From: Thauera humireducens
GTDB lineage: Bacteria > Pseudomonadota > Gammaproteobacteria > Burkholderiales > Rhodocyclaceae
Length of the DNA stretch: 64,000 nucleotides
Direction of reading: 5' to 3'
NCBI RefSeq assembly: GCF_001051995.2
Contig: NZ_CP014646.1
Location: 1,674,001 to 1,738,000, forward strand
Positions 44,164 to 52,505 of this stretch are shown piece by piece. The notes under the pieces are model-generated. The model was given only the letters and a program-made list of their open reading frames with translations. It searched no databases and was not told where the DNA came from. The position numbers were made by a program, and so were the translations under genes. The stretch's first letter is position 1, and each line of letters begins with the position of its first letter.

Positions 44164-45126
44164 TCATGCGATCGGCCGGATCAAGCGGTGTACCAGGCGC
44201 GCTGCAGCACACGCGGTGTGGTTGTCCTGATCGAACCGGGGGTTGTATTCGGCGATGTCGGCAAGCACCAGCTTGCCGCTCCGCCGGGCGTGGTCGATCA
44301 GTGTCTCGAGCATGGAAAGCTCCACGCCGCGTGCAGCCGGCGCGCTGACACCCGGCGCCTGTGCGGCCGGCAGTACATCGAGGTCGATGGTCAGGTAGAG
44401 CTGGTCGATGCCATTCAGGAATGCGTCGAGCCAGCTCAACGCCTCCGCGAGGCGCCAGGGCACGAGCACGTCGTCCTCGAGGAAGTCGACCCCGAGATGC
44501 TTCGCACGCGCGTACAGCGCTGCCGTGTTCGACGTTTGCGCCACCCCCATGCAGGCGTAGCGGAAGGGCCAGCCGCGCGCCTGGCATAGCGTGGCGGCCT
44601 GCGCAAATGGCGTACCCGAGGTGGCCTGATCCGATGCCCGGAGATCGAAATGGGCGTCGAAGTTGAGAATCCCCAGGACCGGTACCGCGTCTGCCTTGCA
44701 TGTTGCCGACACCTGATTCGCCAGACCGAGGAAGCTGCCGTACGCGACCTCGTGACCGCCGCCGAGCACGACCGGCAGTTGCCCGTCGGCGAGCAGCGCG
44801 CTCACCGCTTCGCCGAGTCGCCGCTGCGCGCCTTCCAGATCGCCATCACTGCACGTGATGTCGCCGGCCTCGTAGAGGGGGCGATCGAGGTGCCAGGGCA
44901 GATTGGCAAGGGCGCGTCGCAATGCGGACGGCGCTTCGGCCGCACCGATCCGGCCCTGATTCCGGCGCACCCCCTCGTCACAGGAAAAGCCGAGCAAGGC
45001 GACACCGCGCGCTGCACCGGGCAACCACGGTGCAATCATCTGGTGCCAGCGTCGGGCAAGCGCGCCCTCGGCATCGCTGCGACCGGTCCAGATGTTCGGG
45101 TCGACGGCATTTGAATGGATAGACAT
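44164..45126 (-). CDS. hutG: Formimidoylglutamase
   Basis: 320 aa ureohydrolase (arginase fold). Manganese-binding motifs are VVLGGGHEVAYG, NFDAHFDLR and TIDLDVLPAA. The N-terminal WTGRSDAEGALARRWHQ is typical of HutG. It hydrolyses N-formimidoyl-L-glutamate to glutamate and formamide. Other hut genes (hutH, hutU, hutI) are not in the window. An agmatinase-like alternative is less likely given hutD and gltS. Confidence 0.9.
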   Translation of the reverse strand: MSIHSNAVDPNIWTGRSDAEGALARRWHQMIAPWLPGAARGVALLGFSCDEGVRRNQGRIGAAEAPSALRRALANLPWHLDRPLYEAGDITCSDGDLEGAQRRLGEAVSALLADGQLPVVLGGGHEVAYGSFLGLANQVSATCKADAVPVLGILNFDAHFDLRASDQATSGTPFAQAATLCQARGWPFRYACMGVAQTSNTAALYARAKHLGVDFLEDDVLVPWRLAEALSWLDAFLNGIDQLYLTIDLDVLPAAQAPGVSAPAARGVELSMLETLIDHARRSGKLVLADIAEYNPRFDQDNHTACAAARLVHRLIRPIA

Positions 45127-45206
45127 CAGGGTCCTCTCAGCAGGATAGGGCGCGAGCGGGCATCGGTGCTCGCGCAGTCGGAACAGGCAGGGGGAGCGGC
45201 TGCGGT

Positions 45207-45956
45207 TCAGCTCGCCGCGTCATCTGCCAGGTGAAGGCTGATGCGGCGCGCCGTCTCGATCGTCATCGCAAGGATCTCGTCACGCCGGGCACGACCGCGT
45301 GCCGATGGCGCCATCACCGTAACGACGCCATGGAGATGGCTCGGGCGGCCAAACAGCGGCGCGCTGACGCCCCAGACGCCTGCATCGATCTCGCCATCGC
45401 TCTCGGCATAGCCTGCGGTGCGAATTGCGCTCAGCTCCGCTTCGAGCCTGTTGCGCTCGGCCGATGTGGCGAGGTTCCGCTCCAGCGCATCCTGGCGTTG
45501 CGATGCGGGCATGAACGCCAGCAACGCCTTGGCGGAGGCGCCACGAACCAGCGGCTGGCCCTTGCCCGGCGCAAACGCACAGCGCAAGGCCTGCTGGCTC
45601 TCGATCAGGTCGATGCAGATCGCCTGGAAATGCGTCGCCACCATGAGCGCCACCGTTTCCCTGCTTTGCTTGGCGAGCCGCATCAGAAGGGGGCGCGCGA
45701 GCGTCGAGAGGCCGGCGTCGTTCTGATAGCGCAAGGCGAGCTGCAGGCTCAGCGGTCCTGCACTGTGGCGCCCGTCGCCTCCGGCTTCGCCGATCAGTCC
45801 CCAGCGCTGCAGGCTGACCAGATGGCGGTATACGCTGGACAACGGAATCGCCAGAGCCTGGCTGATTTCGCGCGCGTTCAGCGGGGTCTCCGACGTCGCG
45901 ATCTGTTGCAGGATCTGCAGCGTGCGATCGATTCCGGACAGGCTGGTCTCTGCCAT
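45207..45956 (-). CDS. IclR family transcriptional regulator
   Basis: 249 aa. N-terminal winged helix-turn-helix (residues 5-65: GIDRTLQILQQIATSE, REISQALAIPLSSVYRHLVSLQRWGLI) and a C-terminal effector domain with GKGQPLVRGASAKALLAF and a late GVSAPLFG. First gene of the run to hutG-gltS-hutD, so it probably controls that block and itself. A widely spaced perfect inverted repeat lies in its upstream region. Confidence 0.88.
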   Translation of the reverse strand: MAETSLSGIDRTLQILQQIATSETPLNAREISQALAIPLSSVYRHLVSLQRWGLIGEAGGDGRHSAGPLSLQLALRYQNDAGLSTLARPLLMRLAKQSRETVALMVATHFQAICIDLIESQQALRCAFAPGKGQPLVRGASAKALLAFMPASQRQDALERNLATSAERNRLEAELSAIRTAGYAESDGEIDAGVWGVSAPLFGRPSHLHGVVTVMAPSARGRARRDEILAMTIETARRISLHLADDAAS

Positions 45957-45967
45957 CGTTAGCTCAC

Positions 45968-46029
45968 AGTGAGAATGTTATGAAAACGATATCAGCAGAA
46001 TAAAGACTGTACGGCTTCCTATTCTCACT
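45968..46029. promoter_or_regulatory. Perfect 9-bp inverted repeat upstream of the IclR gene
   Basis: AGTGAGAAT (45968-45976) and ATTCTCACT (46021-46029), 44 bases apart in AT-rich DNA that starts 12 nt above the IclR start codon. Candidate pair of operator half-sites, possibly with DNA looping. Confidence 0.55.
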
Positions 46030-46190
46030 AGATGGGAACCAGAAAAATTTTTGATACTCAGGCATCCAGCTCAGGAAGCGGACGTCTTCGGCAATCCGCC
46101 ATGGCGTTCGGCCTGAGGTCCCCACGGACCGTTTTTGCGCACGGAACGCGATGCGGCTGTCGGATCGGTCCTCCGGGCCGCGTCAACGAA

Positions 46191-46224
46191 AATGCCCGCC
46201 GGGCATGACGCACCGGCGGGCATT
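46191..46224 (-). terminator. Rho-independent terminator after the DUF1302 gene
   Basis: Twelve-base arms (46191-46202 and 46213-46224, core GCCCGCCGG/CCGGCGGGC) with a 10-nt loop, followed on the minus strand by ATTTTC. It lies 18 nt below the stop at 46243. Confidence 0.85.
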
Positions 46225-46242
46225 GAGGACGACTGCTGCTGA

Positions 46243-47877
46243 TCAGAAGGTGTACTTCACCACCATCGAAAGCTGATCGCGGTCGGTCAGCTGACGGTTC
46301 TCGACCGGATCGAGGCTGGCATCGCCGAAGTAGCCCAGGTAGGTCAGGCCGATCTGCAGGTTGCGGCGATAGGTCATCGTCGCTCCGATGCTCAGGCGGT
46401 GATCGCCCTCACCCATGCCCAGGTTGCCCTGCAGCGTGCGGCCCTTGAGCTGACGCGAGTAGCTGATCGGCACACCCAGTTCCCAGTTCTCGATGATGCC
46501 CGGATAGGTCAGGCTGAGCGTCGAGGCGAAGGCGAGGCCGTAGCTGCCGAAGTTCAGCGAGTCCGACTCGAGCGTTGGCACTGGCACAACACCGAATCCC
46601 GGGGCGAAGGTACTGGAGCGATCTCCAGTCGCGCCAGGAATACGGCGTGCGTCCGGGTTACGGACGTCGGTGTAGGCGATCTCCGCGAGGAAGTTTGCCT
46701 GCGGCGCCAGGAAGGTACGACCGAGGTTGATGAAGGTATTGATGTTCGTCTGGAGCACATCGGCGGTGGTCGCGGTCGGGATCACGCTCCCACCCATACG
46801 GGTGTTAACCAGCGCGGGCGCATCCTTCCGATACGAGATTTCACCACCAAGGGTCGCAATGCCGAAGCTGGTGCTGAACGTCGCGCCCAGCATCTTGATG
46901 TCTTCGAAATAGCGATGATTGAAGCCGAAGCCATCGCCATCCGAAAGCACGTAGTCGACATCCACCATCGGTGCGCGGTCGTGATAATTCAGATAGATCA
47001 GACCGACCTCGGTTTCATCGGTAACGCGATACTTGGCACCGACCCCCCACTGGCCAATCTTGCCGGGCTTCTCGTCATCACCCCGCGGAACACCACACGT
47101 CGGTCCCGCGGTCAGACACACCGCCCCGGGGCCGACCACGTCCGACGTGCTCATGAACGAGCCCGGCGCATTCACCAACGTCTTGTGCCAGCCATACTGC
47201 GCATGCGCCATCAGCGACAGCCTTTCATTGACCTCGTACAGGGCCGAAATCTGGTCCTCGGGCAGCAACTGATCCTTCACCTCGGTACCCGGGATGCCAG
47301 CCTTGGTGCCGTCCGCAGGCCCCTGAGCAGCCGAGATACCGGGGATGAACAGGGTCTCGCCCCACGACACCACATGCTTGCCCAGACGAACCGTCGCGCG
47401 ACCTTCCTCGCCCACATTGAACGAGGTGTAGCCATAGACGTCGAGGAGACGGCTGTAGCCGCCGTGATAGCGCTTCGCATCGCTGGTGAAGCGATTCGCC
47501 GCCCCCCCGATCTTGTTCGGGAAGGACGTGCCGTCGTTGTCGTTCGAGCCGTGATAGACGTCATCGTAGAAGGTACTGGCAGACAGGATGAAGCCCGAGT
47601 TCCCCTTCTTGAGATGCGTGTCGAGCAGCAGGCTGACGCGGTTCGACGTCAGGGAACCCTTGTCGAAGTTGTTGTTGCCGTCATTGCCGCCAGCGTTGTT
47701 TGCCAGAAGTCGATCCTGATCCTCGAGACGCGTCGACAACGTGTAGGTCGTGGTCAGCCGCGATTCGAGCACCGCCCCGTTCTCGAACTCGATCGGTTCG
47801 AAGGCCATCACCGGTGCGACCATTCCCATACCGATCACCGCGAGCGCGACCGGCTTCATCTTCTTGTGCAGTTTCAT
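46243..47877 (-). CDS. DUF1302 outer-membrane beta-barrel protein
   Basis: 544 aa. Signal peptide (about residues 1-25, ending PVMAFE) and alternating aromatic beta strands, closing with a terminal Phe (SMVVKYTF), the outer-membrane barrel signature. RLGKHVVSWGETLFIPGIS is a hallmark of DUF1302. It probably lets hydrophobic compounds cross or stay in the outer membrane. It follows the DUF1329 gene by 32 nt and is last in that operon. Confidence 0.9.
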   Translation of the reverse strand: MKLHKKMKPVALAVIGMGMVAPVMAFEPIEFENGAVLESRLTTTYTLSTRLEDQDRLLANNAGGNDGNNNFDKGSLTSNRVSLLLDTHLKKGNSGFILSASTFYDDVYHGSNDNDGTSFPNKIGGAANRFTSDAKRYHGGYSRLLDVYGYTSFNVGEEGRATVRLGKHVVSWGETLFIPGISAAQGPADGTKAGIPGTEVKDQLLPEDQISALYEVNERLSLMAHAQYGWHKTLVNAPGSFMSTSDVVGPGAVCLTAGPTCGVPRGDDEKPGKIGQWGVGAKYRVTDETEVGLIYLNYHDRAPMVDVDYVLSDGDGFGFNHRYFEDIKMLGATFSTSFGIATLGGEISYRKDAPALVNTRMGGSVIPTATTADVLQTNINTFINLGRTFLAPQANFLAEIAYTDVRNPDARRIPGATGDRSSTFAPGFGVVPVPTLESDSLNFGSYGLAFASTLSLTYPGIIENWELGVPISYSRQLKGRTLQGNLGMGEGDHRLSIGATMTYRRNLQIGLTYLGYFGDASLDPVENRQLTDRDQLSMVVKYTF

Positions 47878-47909
47878 GCTGCATGCTCCCTATGGTTCGC
47901 TTGATTCGC

Positions 47910-49292
47910 TCACTGGCCCATCGCACGCAGCGCGGCGGGGGTGTACATGTCGGGGGTCAGGTCGCCGGCATTGAGTACCCATGCCTTGTCGCGCTCCTGG
48001 ACCAGGTTGAAGCCAACGTAAGCGCCCGAGTTCAGGTCGTGATAGAAGGCGGTGCCGGCCTGCCATGCGTTCAGATCGAAAGCGTAATAGTGGTTGATGA
48101 AGGCGTGCTGCCACAGCTCGCCGCGGGTGTCGTAGTAGTCACCCACCGATGCTTGCCAGTTGTCCTCGTCAATGAACATCACGCGCTTACCGAAGGCGTG
48201 GCGATAGCCTTCCTTGAGCTTGCCCTCGAGCACCCACACCCGGCGAAGTTCATAGCGCATGAACTTGGGGTTGGCGTGGCCCTTGGTCAGCAGGTCAGCG
48301 TACTTCACGTCCTTCGAGTGCAGTCGGTACGCGTTGGCCGGGATGTACATCTCCTTCTTGCCGTGCAGCGTCCACTCGTAGCGGCTGGGGTCGCCGTTCA
48401 TCAGGCGGTCCTGGTCGATGGTCATCTTGCCGCCGGTACCACCCATCGGGGAGTCGAAGCCGTAGGTCGGCAGTTGGCGCACGCGACGGGTGCCCGGGTC
48501 GTACTGCCACGCCAGACGCTTGGCCTTGGCGAAGTTCACCGGTTCCTGCGACGCGGTGTAGCTGCCGCGGTCGCGCTCAGGGAGCAAGGTGCCGGAAATC
48601 GAGTAGGCCATCAGACCTTCCATCGGCTTGCCAAGCTCAGTGGGCTGGGTAACAACGTTGAGGTTCTTGTTGACCTGGCGGCCCCAAGTGATGTTGCCGT
48701 CCGACCCCACGTCGGCGATGTCGCGCACGATATGCTCGGTGAAGGCACGGTAGGGGAAGTTCATGTTGGCCAGGACTTCCATCGGCGCCTTCGGGATCGG
48801 GAAGCCAACCGGCCCCTTGTAGCCCGTGTAGCCGAGGCCGCCATCGATCAACTCCGCCTCGAGCGCATTCTTCTTCGCCAGCTCGCAGATCACGTCCGGG
48901 TAGCGGAAATCACGACGACTCTGGTACACCGGCATGCGGAAGGACTCGGGGAAGCGCTTGAACAGGGCCTTCTGGCCGTCGCTCAGCTTGTCCGCGTACT
49001 TGTCCATGTTCGCAGCAGTAATCTCGAACAACGGCTTGTCTTCCGGATAGACATCGACCGGATGCTGGCCGGAGTGGAGCGTGTACTCGACGTGCGGCGG
49101 CTTGCCCAGCCATTTCCCGGAGAAGGCCGGGATGCTGCCGTCCGCGTTCGGGCCGGCCTCGGCGCCAACGCAGGTAAGTTCCTTGCCAAGCTTTGCGGCT
49201 TCGGCTTCAGTCACCTTGGCCATTGCACTACCGGCTGCCATCGACAATGCAATCGTGGTCATGACCGGCACCCAAACACGGGTTTTCATCAT
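47910..49292 (-). CDS. DUF1329 periplasmic protein (lipid-carrier-like)
   Basis: 460 aa with a cleavable signal peptide (about residues 1-25, AAGSAMAKV). Typical DUF1329 blocks are GKELTCVGAEAGPNADGSIPAFSG, WQYDPGTRRVRQLPTYGFDSP and RRVWVLEGKLKEGYRH. The fold is related to LolB/LolA-like lipid binders, so it could shuttle hydrophobic substrate between membranes. Ribosome site AAGGAG. Copy S6 of the cluster motif ends 129 nt upstream. Confidence 0.9.
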   Translation of the reverse strand: MMKTRVWVPVMTTIALSMAAGSAMAKVTEAEAAKLGKELTCVGAEAGPNADGSIPAFSGKWLGKPPHVEYTLHSGQHPVDVYPEDKPLFEITAANMDKYADKLSDGQKALFKRFPESFRMPVYQSRRDFRYPDVICELAKKNALEAELIDGGLGYTGYKGPVGFPIPKAPMEVLANMNFPYRAFTEHIVRDIADVGSDGNITWGRQVNKNLNVVTQPTELGKPMEGLMAYSISGTLLPERDRGSYTASQEPVNFAKAKRLAWQYDPGTRRVRQLPTYGFDSPMGGTGGKMTIDQDRLMNGDPSRYEWTLHGKKEMYIPANAYRLHSKDVKYADLLTKGHANPKFMRYELRRVWVLEGKLKEGYRHAFGKRVMFIDEDNWQASVGDYYDTRGELWQHAFINHYYAFDLNAWQAGTAFYHDLNSGAYVGFNLVQERDKAWVLNAGDLTPDMYTPAALRAMGQ

Positions 49293-49421
49293 TTAAGTCT
49301 CCTTCCTGGTGGGCGTTTTGTGTGTCCCGATTGATCCAGCGAACCGGATGCAGCGCGTCCATCTCTCCCTACCGCGGCCTCTGCACCCGTTTGCATTGTT
49401 CTGTTTTCGGATCACCTGTCA

Positions 49422-49439
49422 CATCGTCCGATGGGACTA
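49422..49439 (-). promoter_or_regulatory. Steroid-cluster motif copy S6
   Basis: Minus strand reads TAGTCCCATCGGACGATG, identical to S3. AACAAT starts 21 nt downstream. It points to the DUF1329-DUF1302 pair. Confidence 0.8.
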
Positions 49440-49464
49440 AGTCGACGTATCCGGCTGAACTGTC

Positions 49465-51165
49465 TCAAGCCTGCGAGGCTGCGATGAAAGCGCTGCGCAA
49501 CTGGGACTTGAGCAGCTTGCCCGCCGGATTGCGCGGCAAGGCATCGGCCCGCACCTGCACGATGGCCGGAACCTTGTAGGCCGCCAGATGTGCACCGACG
49601 TGCGCACGCAAGGCCTCGGCATCCAGCCCGCTCCCCTCGCGCACCGACACCACGGCAGCCACTGCTTCGCCCATCTCTTCGTCGGGCACCGCGAACACTG
49701 CGGCCTCGAGCACGTCCGGCTGTTGCAGCAGGCACGATTCGACCTCGGCCGCGGCGATCTTCTCGCCGCAGCGATTGATGACGTCCTTGATGCGGTCGAC
49801 GACGAACAGGAAACCCTCCTCGTCCAGATAGCCGACGTCGCCGGTACGGAACCAGCCATCCTGCATCGCTGCAGCGGTGGCGTCCGGGTTGCGCCAGTAG
49901 CCCTGCATCACGGTAACGCCACGCAGCCAGATCTCCCCCGACTGGCAAGGCGCCAGCGGCTGGCCATCGATGTCCGCAATGCGGACCTCGACGATCGGCG
50001 AGGTCATGCCCGAGCTGCGCGGCTTGTAGGCGAACAGCGCCCCGGAGGCAGCGGCACCCACGCCATTTGTTTCGGTCAGGCCGAAGCCGATGCCCGACAG
50101 CGAGTTCGGCCGGCGCTGCATCACCTCGTCGATGAGCCGCTGCGGCAAGCCCGCACCGCCAAACCCCAGACCTGCGAGCGTGCCGGTCTGCGCCGGGTCG
50201 TCAAACCCCGGTTGTGCCAGCAGCTGCATGACCATCGACGGCGCACCATTGAACTGGGTGATCCGCTCCTCACGGATCACATCCATCGCTTGCGCCGGGT
50301 CCCAGCGCGTCACGAACACCAGTTGCCGTCCATTGCGCAGCGAGCTCAGCAACTGCGCGTGCAGGCCGCTGACGTGGAACAGCGGCACGGCCGTCAGGGT
50401 GGTCGGCGGCAAGCCCTTCGCCATCAGCGCCGCGACCGCCTCGGGCGAGGTCATGCCCGACAGCGCGCCGATGAAATCGATGTTGAACAGGGCCTGACAC
50501 ACCGCACGCTGCGAGGACAGCACCCCCTTCGCACGACTGGTGGCGCCCGAGGTGAACAGGATCAGCGCCGGATCATCGGGCCCGAGCGCGGGCGCCTGCG
50601 CGGGTTCTGCCCCCTGACTGGCCAGCGCGCGATAATCGGCGACGCCGGCCGGCAACGCGCCCTCACCCACGCAGAGGATGCGGCAACCCGCAACCCGGGT
50701 ATCTGCATCGATGCGCGCCAGTCGCTCGGCGTCGCAGGCAAAGACCTGTGGCTCGACGTCCTCGAGTGCCGCGTGCAGTTCCTCGCCCAGGCCGAAGCTG
50801 TTCAGCGGCGCCGGCACCGCACCGATCAACGCTGCCGCGGCAAACACCACCGCCCACTCCGGCCGGTTGCGCATCGCGATGGCGACACGCTCGCCCGGCT
50901 TCAGTCCCCATGCGCGCAGCTGTGCGGCAATGGCATCGACCTCGGCGAAGAAACGGTCATAGGTCCAGGTCTCGCCCTGGTAACGGATGAAGGGCTTGGC
51001 GCCATGCGCCCTCGCACTCGAAATCAAGGCAGGCAGCGTCGGAAAGGCATTGCGATAGACACGCAAGCTGCGGCCATCGACCTCGGCCTCCTCCGTCTCG
51101 AAAGGCGCACCGGGCGCCGTCAGTTGGGCACGAACCTTGTGGGCGAGTTCGGAAAGCGGGGACAT
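49465..51165 (-). CDS. Class I adenylate-forming acyl-CoA synthetase
   Basis: 566 aa. ATP motif LILFTSGATSRAKGVLSS (Ala and Arg replace the usual Gly and Pro of TSGTTGxPK), GFGLTETNG, GWFRTGDVGYLDEEGFLFVVDRIKD, CGEKIAAAEVE and the catalytic Lys near NPAGKLLKSQL. It activates an unidentified acid, possibly a steroid ring-degradation acid. AGGAG ribosome site; it follows the MBL gene by 16 nt in one operon driven toward the motif S8 region. Confidence 0.9.
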   Translation of the reverse strand: MSPLSELAHKVRAQLTAPGAPFETEEAEVDGRSLRVYRNAFPTLPALISSARAHGAKPFIRYQGETWTYDRFFAEVDAIAAQLRAWGLKPGERVAIAMRNRPEWAVVFAAAALIGAVPAPLNSFGLGEELHAALEDVEPQVFACDAERLARIDADTRVAGCRILCVGEGALPAGVADYRALASQGAEPAQAPALGPDDPALILFTSGATSRAKGVLSSQRAVCQALFNIDFIGALSGMTSPEAVAALMAKGLPPTTLTAVPLFHVSGLHAQLLSSLRNGRQLVFVTRWDPAQAMDVIREERITQFNGAPSMVMQLLAQPGFDDPAQTGTLAGLGFGGAGLPQRLIDEVMQRRPNSLSGIGFGLTETNGVGAAASGALFAYKPRSSGMTSPIVEVRIADIDGQPLAPCQSGEIWLRGVTVMQGYWRNPDATAAAMQDGWFRTGDVGYLDEEGFLFVVDRIKDVINRCGEKIAAAEVESCLLQQPDVLEAAVFAVPDEEMGEAVAAVVSVREGSGLDAEALRAHVGAHLAAYKVPAIVQVRADALPRNPAGKLLKSQLRSAFIAASQA

Positions 51166-51181
51166 CGATTACTCCTGAAGA

Positions 51182-52255
51182 TCAGTTTGCAAGGCTGAAA
51201 CGGTAAAGCCCGTCATCGTCCAGCACACGGCGAAGCTCGCCCGCATAGCGCAGGAAGGACAGGTGGGCGATGGTTTCGCCGAGCGCCATCATGTCTTCGA
51301 CGGCGCTGAGCACGCGCGGGAATAGTTTGGACTTGGTCTCGAATGCCGTGACGCTGCCGGCTTCGCGCAGATGGGCGCGCACGATCTCGAACTGCTGGGC
51401 GTGATGGGCGTGCAGTTCCGCAACCCGCGGCAGCAGGCCACGGAACACCCGCTCGTGCGAGGGCAGCACCAGAGTGTCGGGTGCGAGCGTGGCGAGGCGG
51501 TCGAGCGAATCGAGCCAGAGCTTGAGCGGATTCGCCTCGGGCTCGATGTCGGAGACCAGCACGTTCGAGGTGATGCGCGGCAGCAACTGGTCGCCGGCGA
51601 TCAGCAGGCGGTCGGAATCGCAATACAGGCAGGCATGCTCGGGCGAGTGACCTTCGCCGATCACCACCCGCCAGTCACGACCGCCGATCGTCAGCACCTG
51701 AGCTTCGCGCAGCCGGTTGAACGCCCGCGGCTGAGGCGGCATGAAGGGATCGCGGCGCAGTTTGGCGAACATCTCCTCGACCCGCTCGCGCGGCATGCCG
51801 GCACGCAGGTAGAACTTGAGCAGGGAATCCGGCAAGGGCTCGGGGGGTGGCCCTGCGAGCGTACGCATGGTGAAGTACTCGCCATGCGTCATGTACAGCG
51901 GCGCCTCGAAACGCTCGGTCAGCCACGCCGACAAGCCCGCATGATCGTAGTGGAAATGCGTGCAGATCACGCCCTTGAGCGGCAGGCCCTCGAAATGCCG
52001 CTCGACGATCGATTCCCACAGCGTGCGAGAGGCCGGCAGGTTGAGCCCGGTATCGACGATGAACCAGCCGTCGCCGTCGCGCAGCAGATAGACGTTGATG
52101 TGATCGAGCTGCATCGGCATCGGCATGCGCGCCCAGAAAATGCCCTGTGCCAGCTCGACCAGTTCGCCGTCGGGCCGCGGCGGCGCGAACGGAAACGCGA
52201 TACGTTCCTTGCCGCTGGCGGCCGCTTCTGCAGGGGATTGCACGATATCGACCAT
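51182..52255 (-). CDS. MBL-fold metallo-hydrolase
   Basis: 357 aa. Zinc motif THFHYDHAGLS (about residue 98), a later His in GHSPEHACLYC, Asp in LIAGDQLLP and His in LPSHERVF. This is a glyoxalase II-like metallo-beta-lactamase fold with a C-terminal extension of about 100 residues. It probably hydrolyses a thioester or lactone. Located directly after the KshA-like divergent promoter and upstream of the AMP ligase. It could open a lactone or CoA ester in steroid degradation (inference). Confidence 0.87.
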   Translation of the reverse strand: MVDIVQSPAEAAASGKERIAFPFAPPRPDGELVELAQGIFWARMPMPMQLDHINVYLLRDGDGWFIVDTGLNLPASRTLWESIVERHFEGLPLKGVICTHFHYDHAGLSAWLTERFEAPLYMTHGEYFTMRTLAGPPPEPLPDSLLKFYLRAGMPRERVEEMFAKLRRDPFMPPQPRAFNRLREAQVLTIGGRDWRVVIGEGHSPEHACLYCDSDRLLIAGDQLLPRITSNVLVSDIEPEANPLKLWLDSLDRLATLAPDTLVLPSHERVFRGLLPRVAELHAHHAQQFEIVRAHLREAGSVTAFETKSKLFPRVLSAVEDMMALGETIAHLSFLRYAGELRRVLDDDGLYRFSLAN

Positions 52256-52318
52256 GGTGTCTCCGTCATTGTCATTGTTGTCCTAGCCTCACATTAGGCG
52301 GGGGCGCTGGACATCGAC

Positions 52319-52336
52319 ACGTCCAAAAGGACGATA
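52319..52336 (+). promoter_or_regulatory. Steroid-cluster motif copy S7
   Basis: Plus strand reads ACGTCCAAAAGGACGATA; the GTCC-N4-GGACGAT core is intact while both ends differ. It points to the KshA-like gene 169 nt away. No clear -10 hexamer at 20-21 nt. Confidence 0.6.
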
Positions 52337-52377
52337 TCCGCCGCCCTGCCCCACCCGCTCCCCGAGCATCCGGGCTC

Positions 52378-52395
52378 CATCGTCCAAACAGAGGA
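52378..52395 (-). promoter_or_regulatory. Steroid-cluster motif copy S8 (half-site)
   Basis: Minus strand reads TCCTCTGTTTGGACGATG: GGACGATG is intact, the first half is degenerate. It points to the MBL-ligase operon (ATG at 52255). Confidence 0.45.
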
Positions 52396-52505
52396 TGTGC
52401 AGCCCCTGGAGCCTCGACAGAATCGTCAATGCTAGGTACTTCGGGCCTACGGTTGGCGCAGGCCCGGCGGAATGCAGACTGGATCACAACGAAGAGGAGG
52501 CCCGC

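Noticed and set aside
51214..51221. CATCGTCC inside the MBL hydrolase gene
   Set aside because: Half-site by chance in coding sequence, without partner half.
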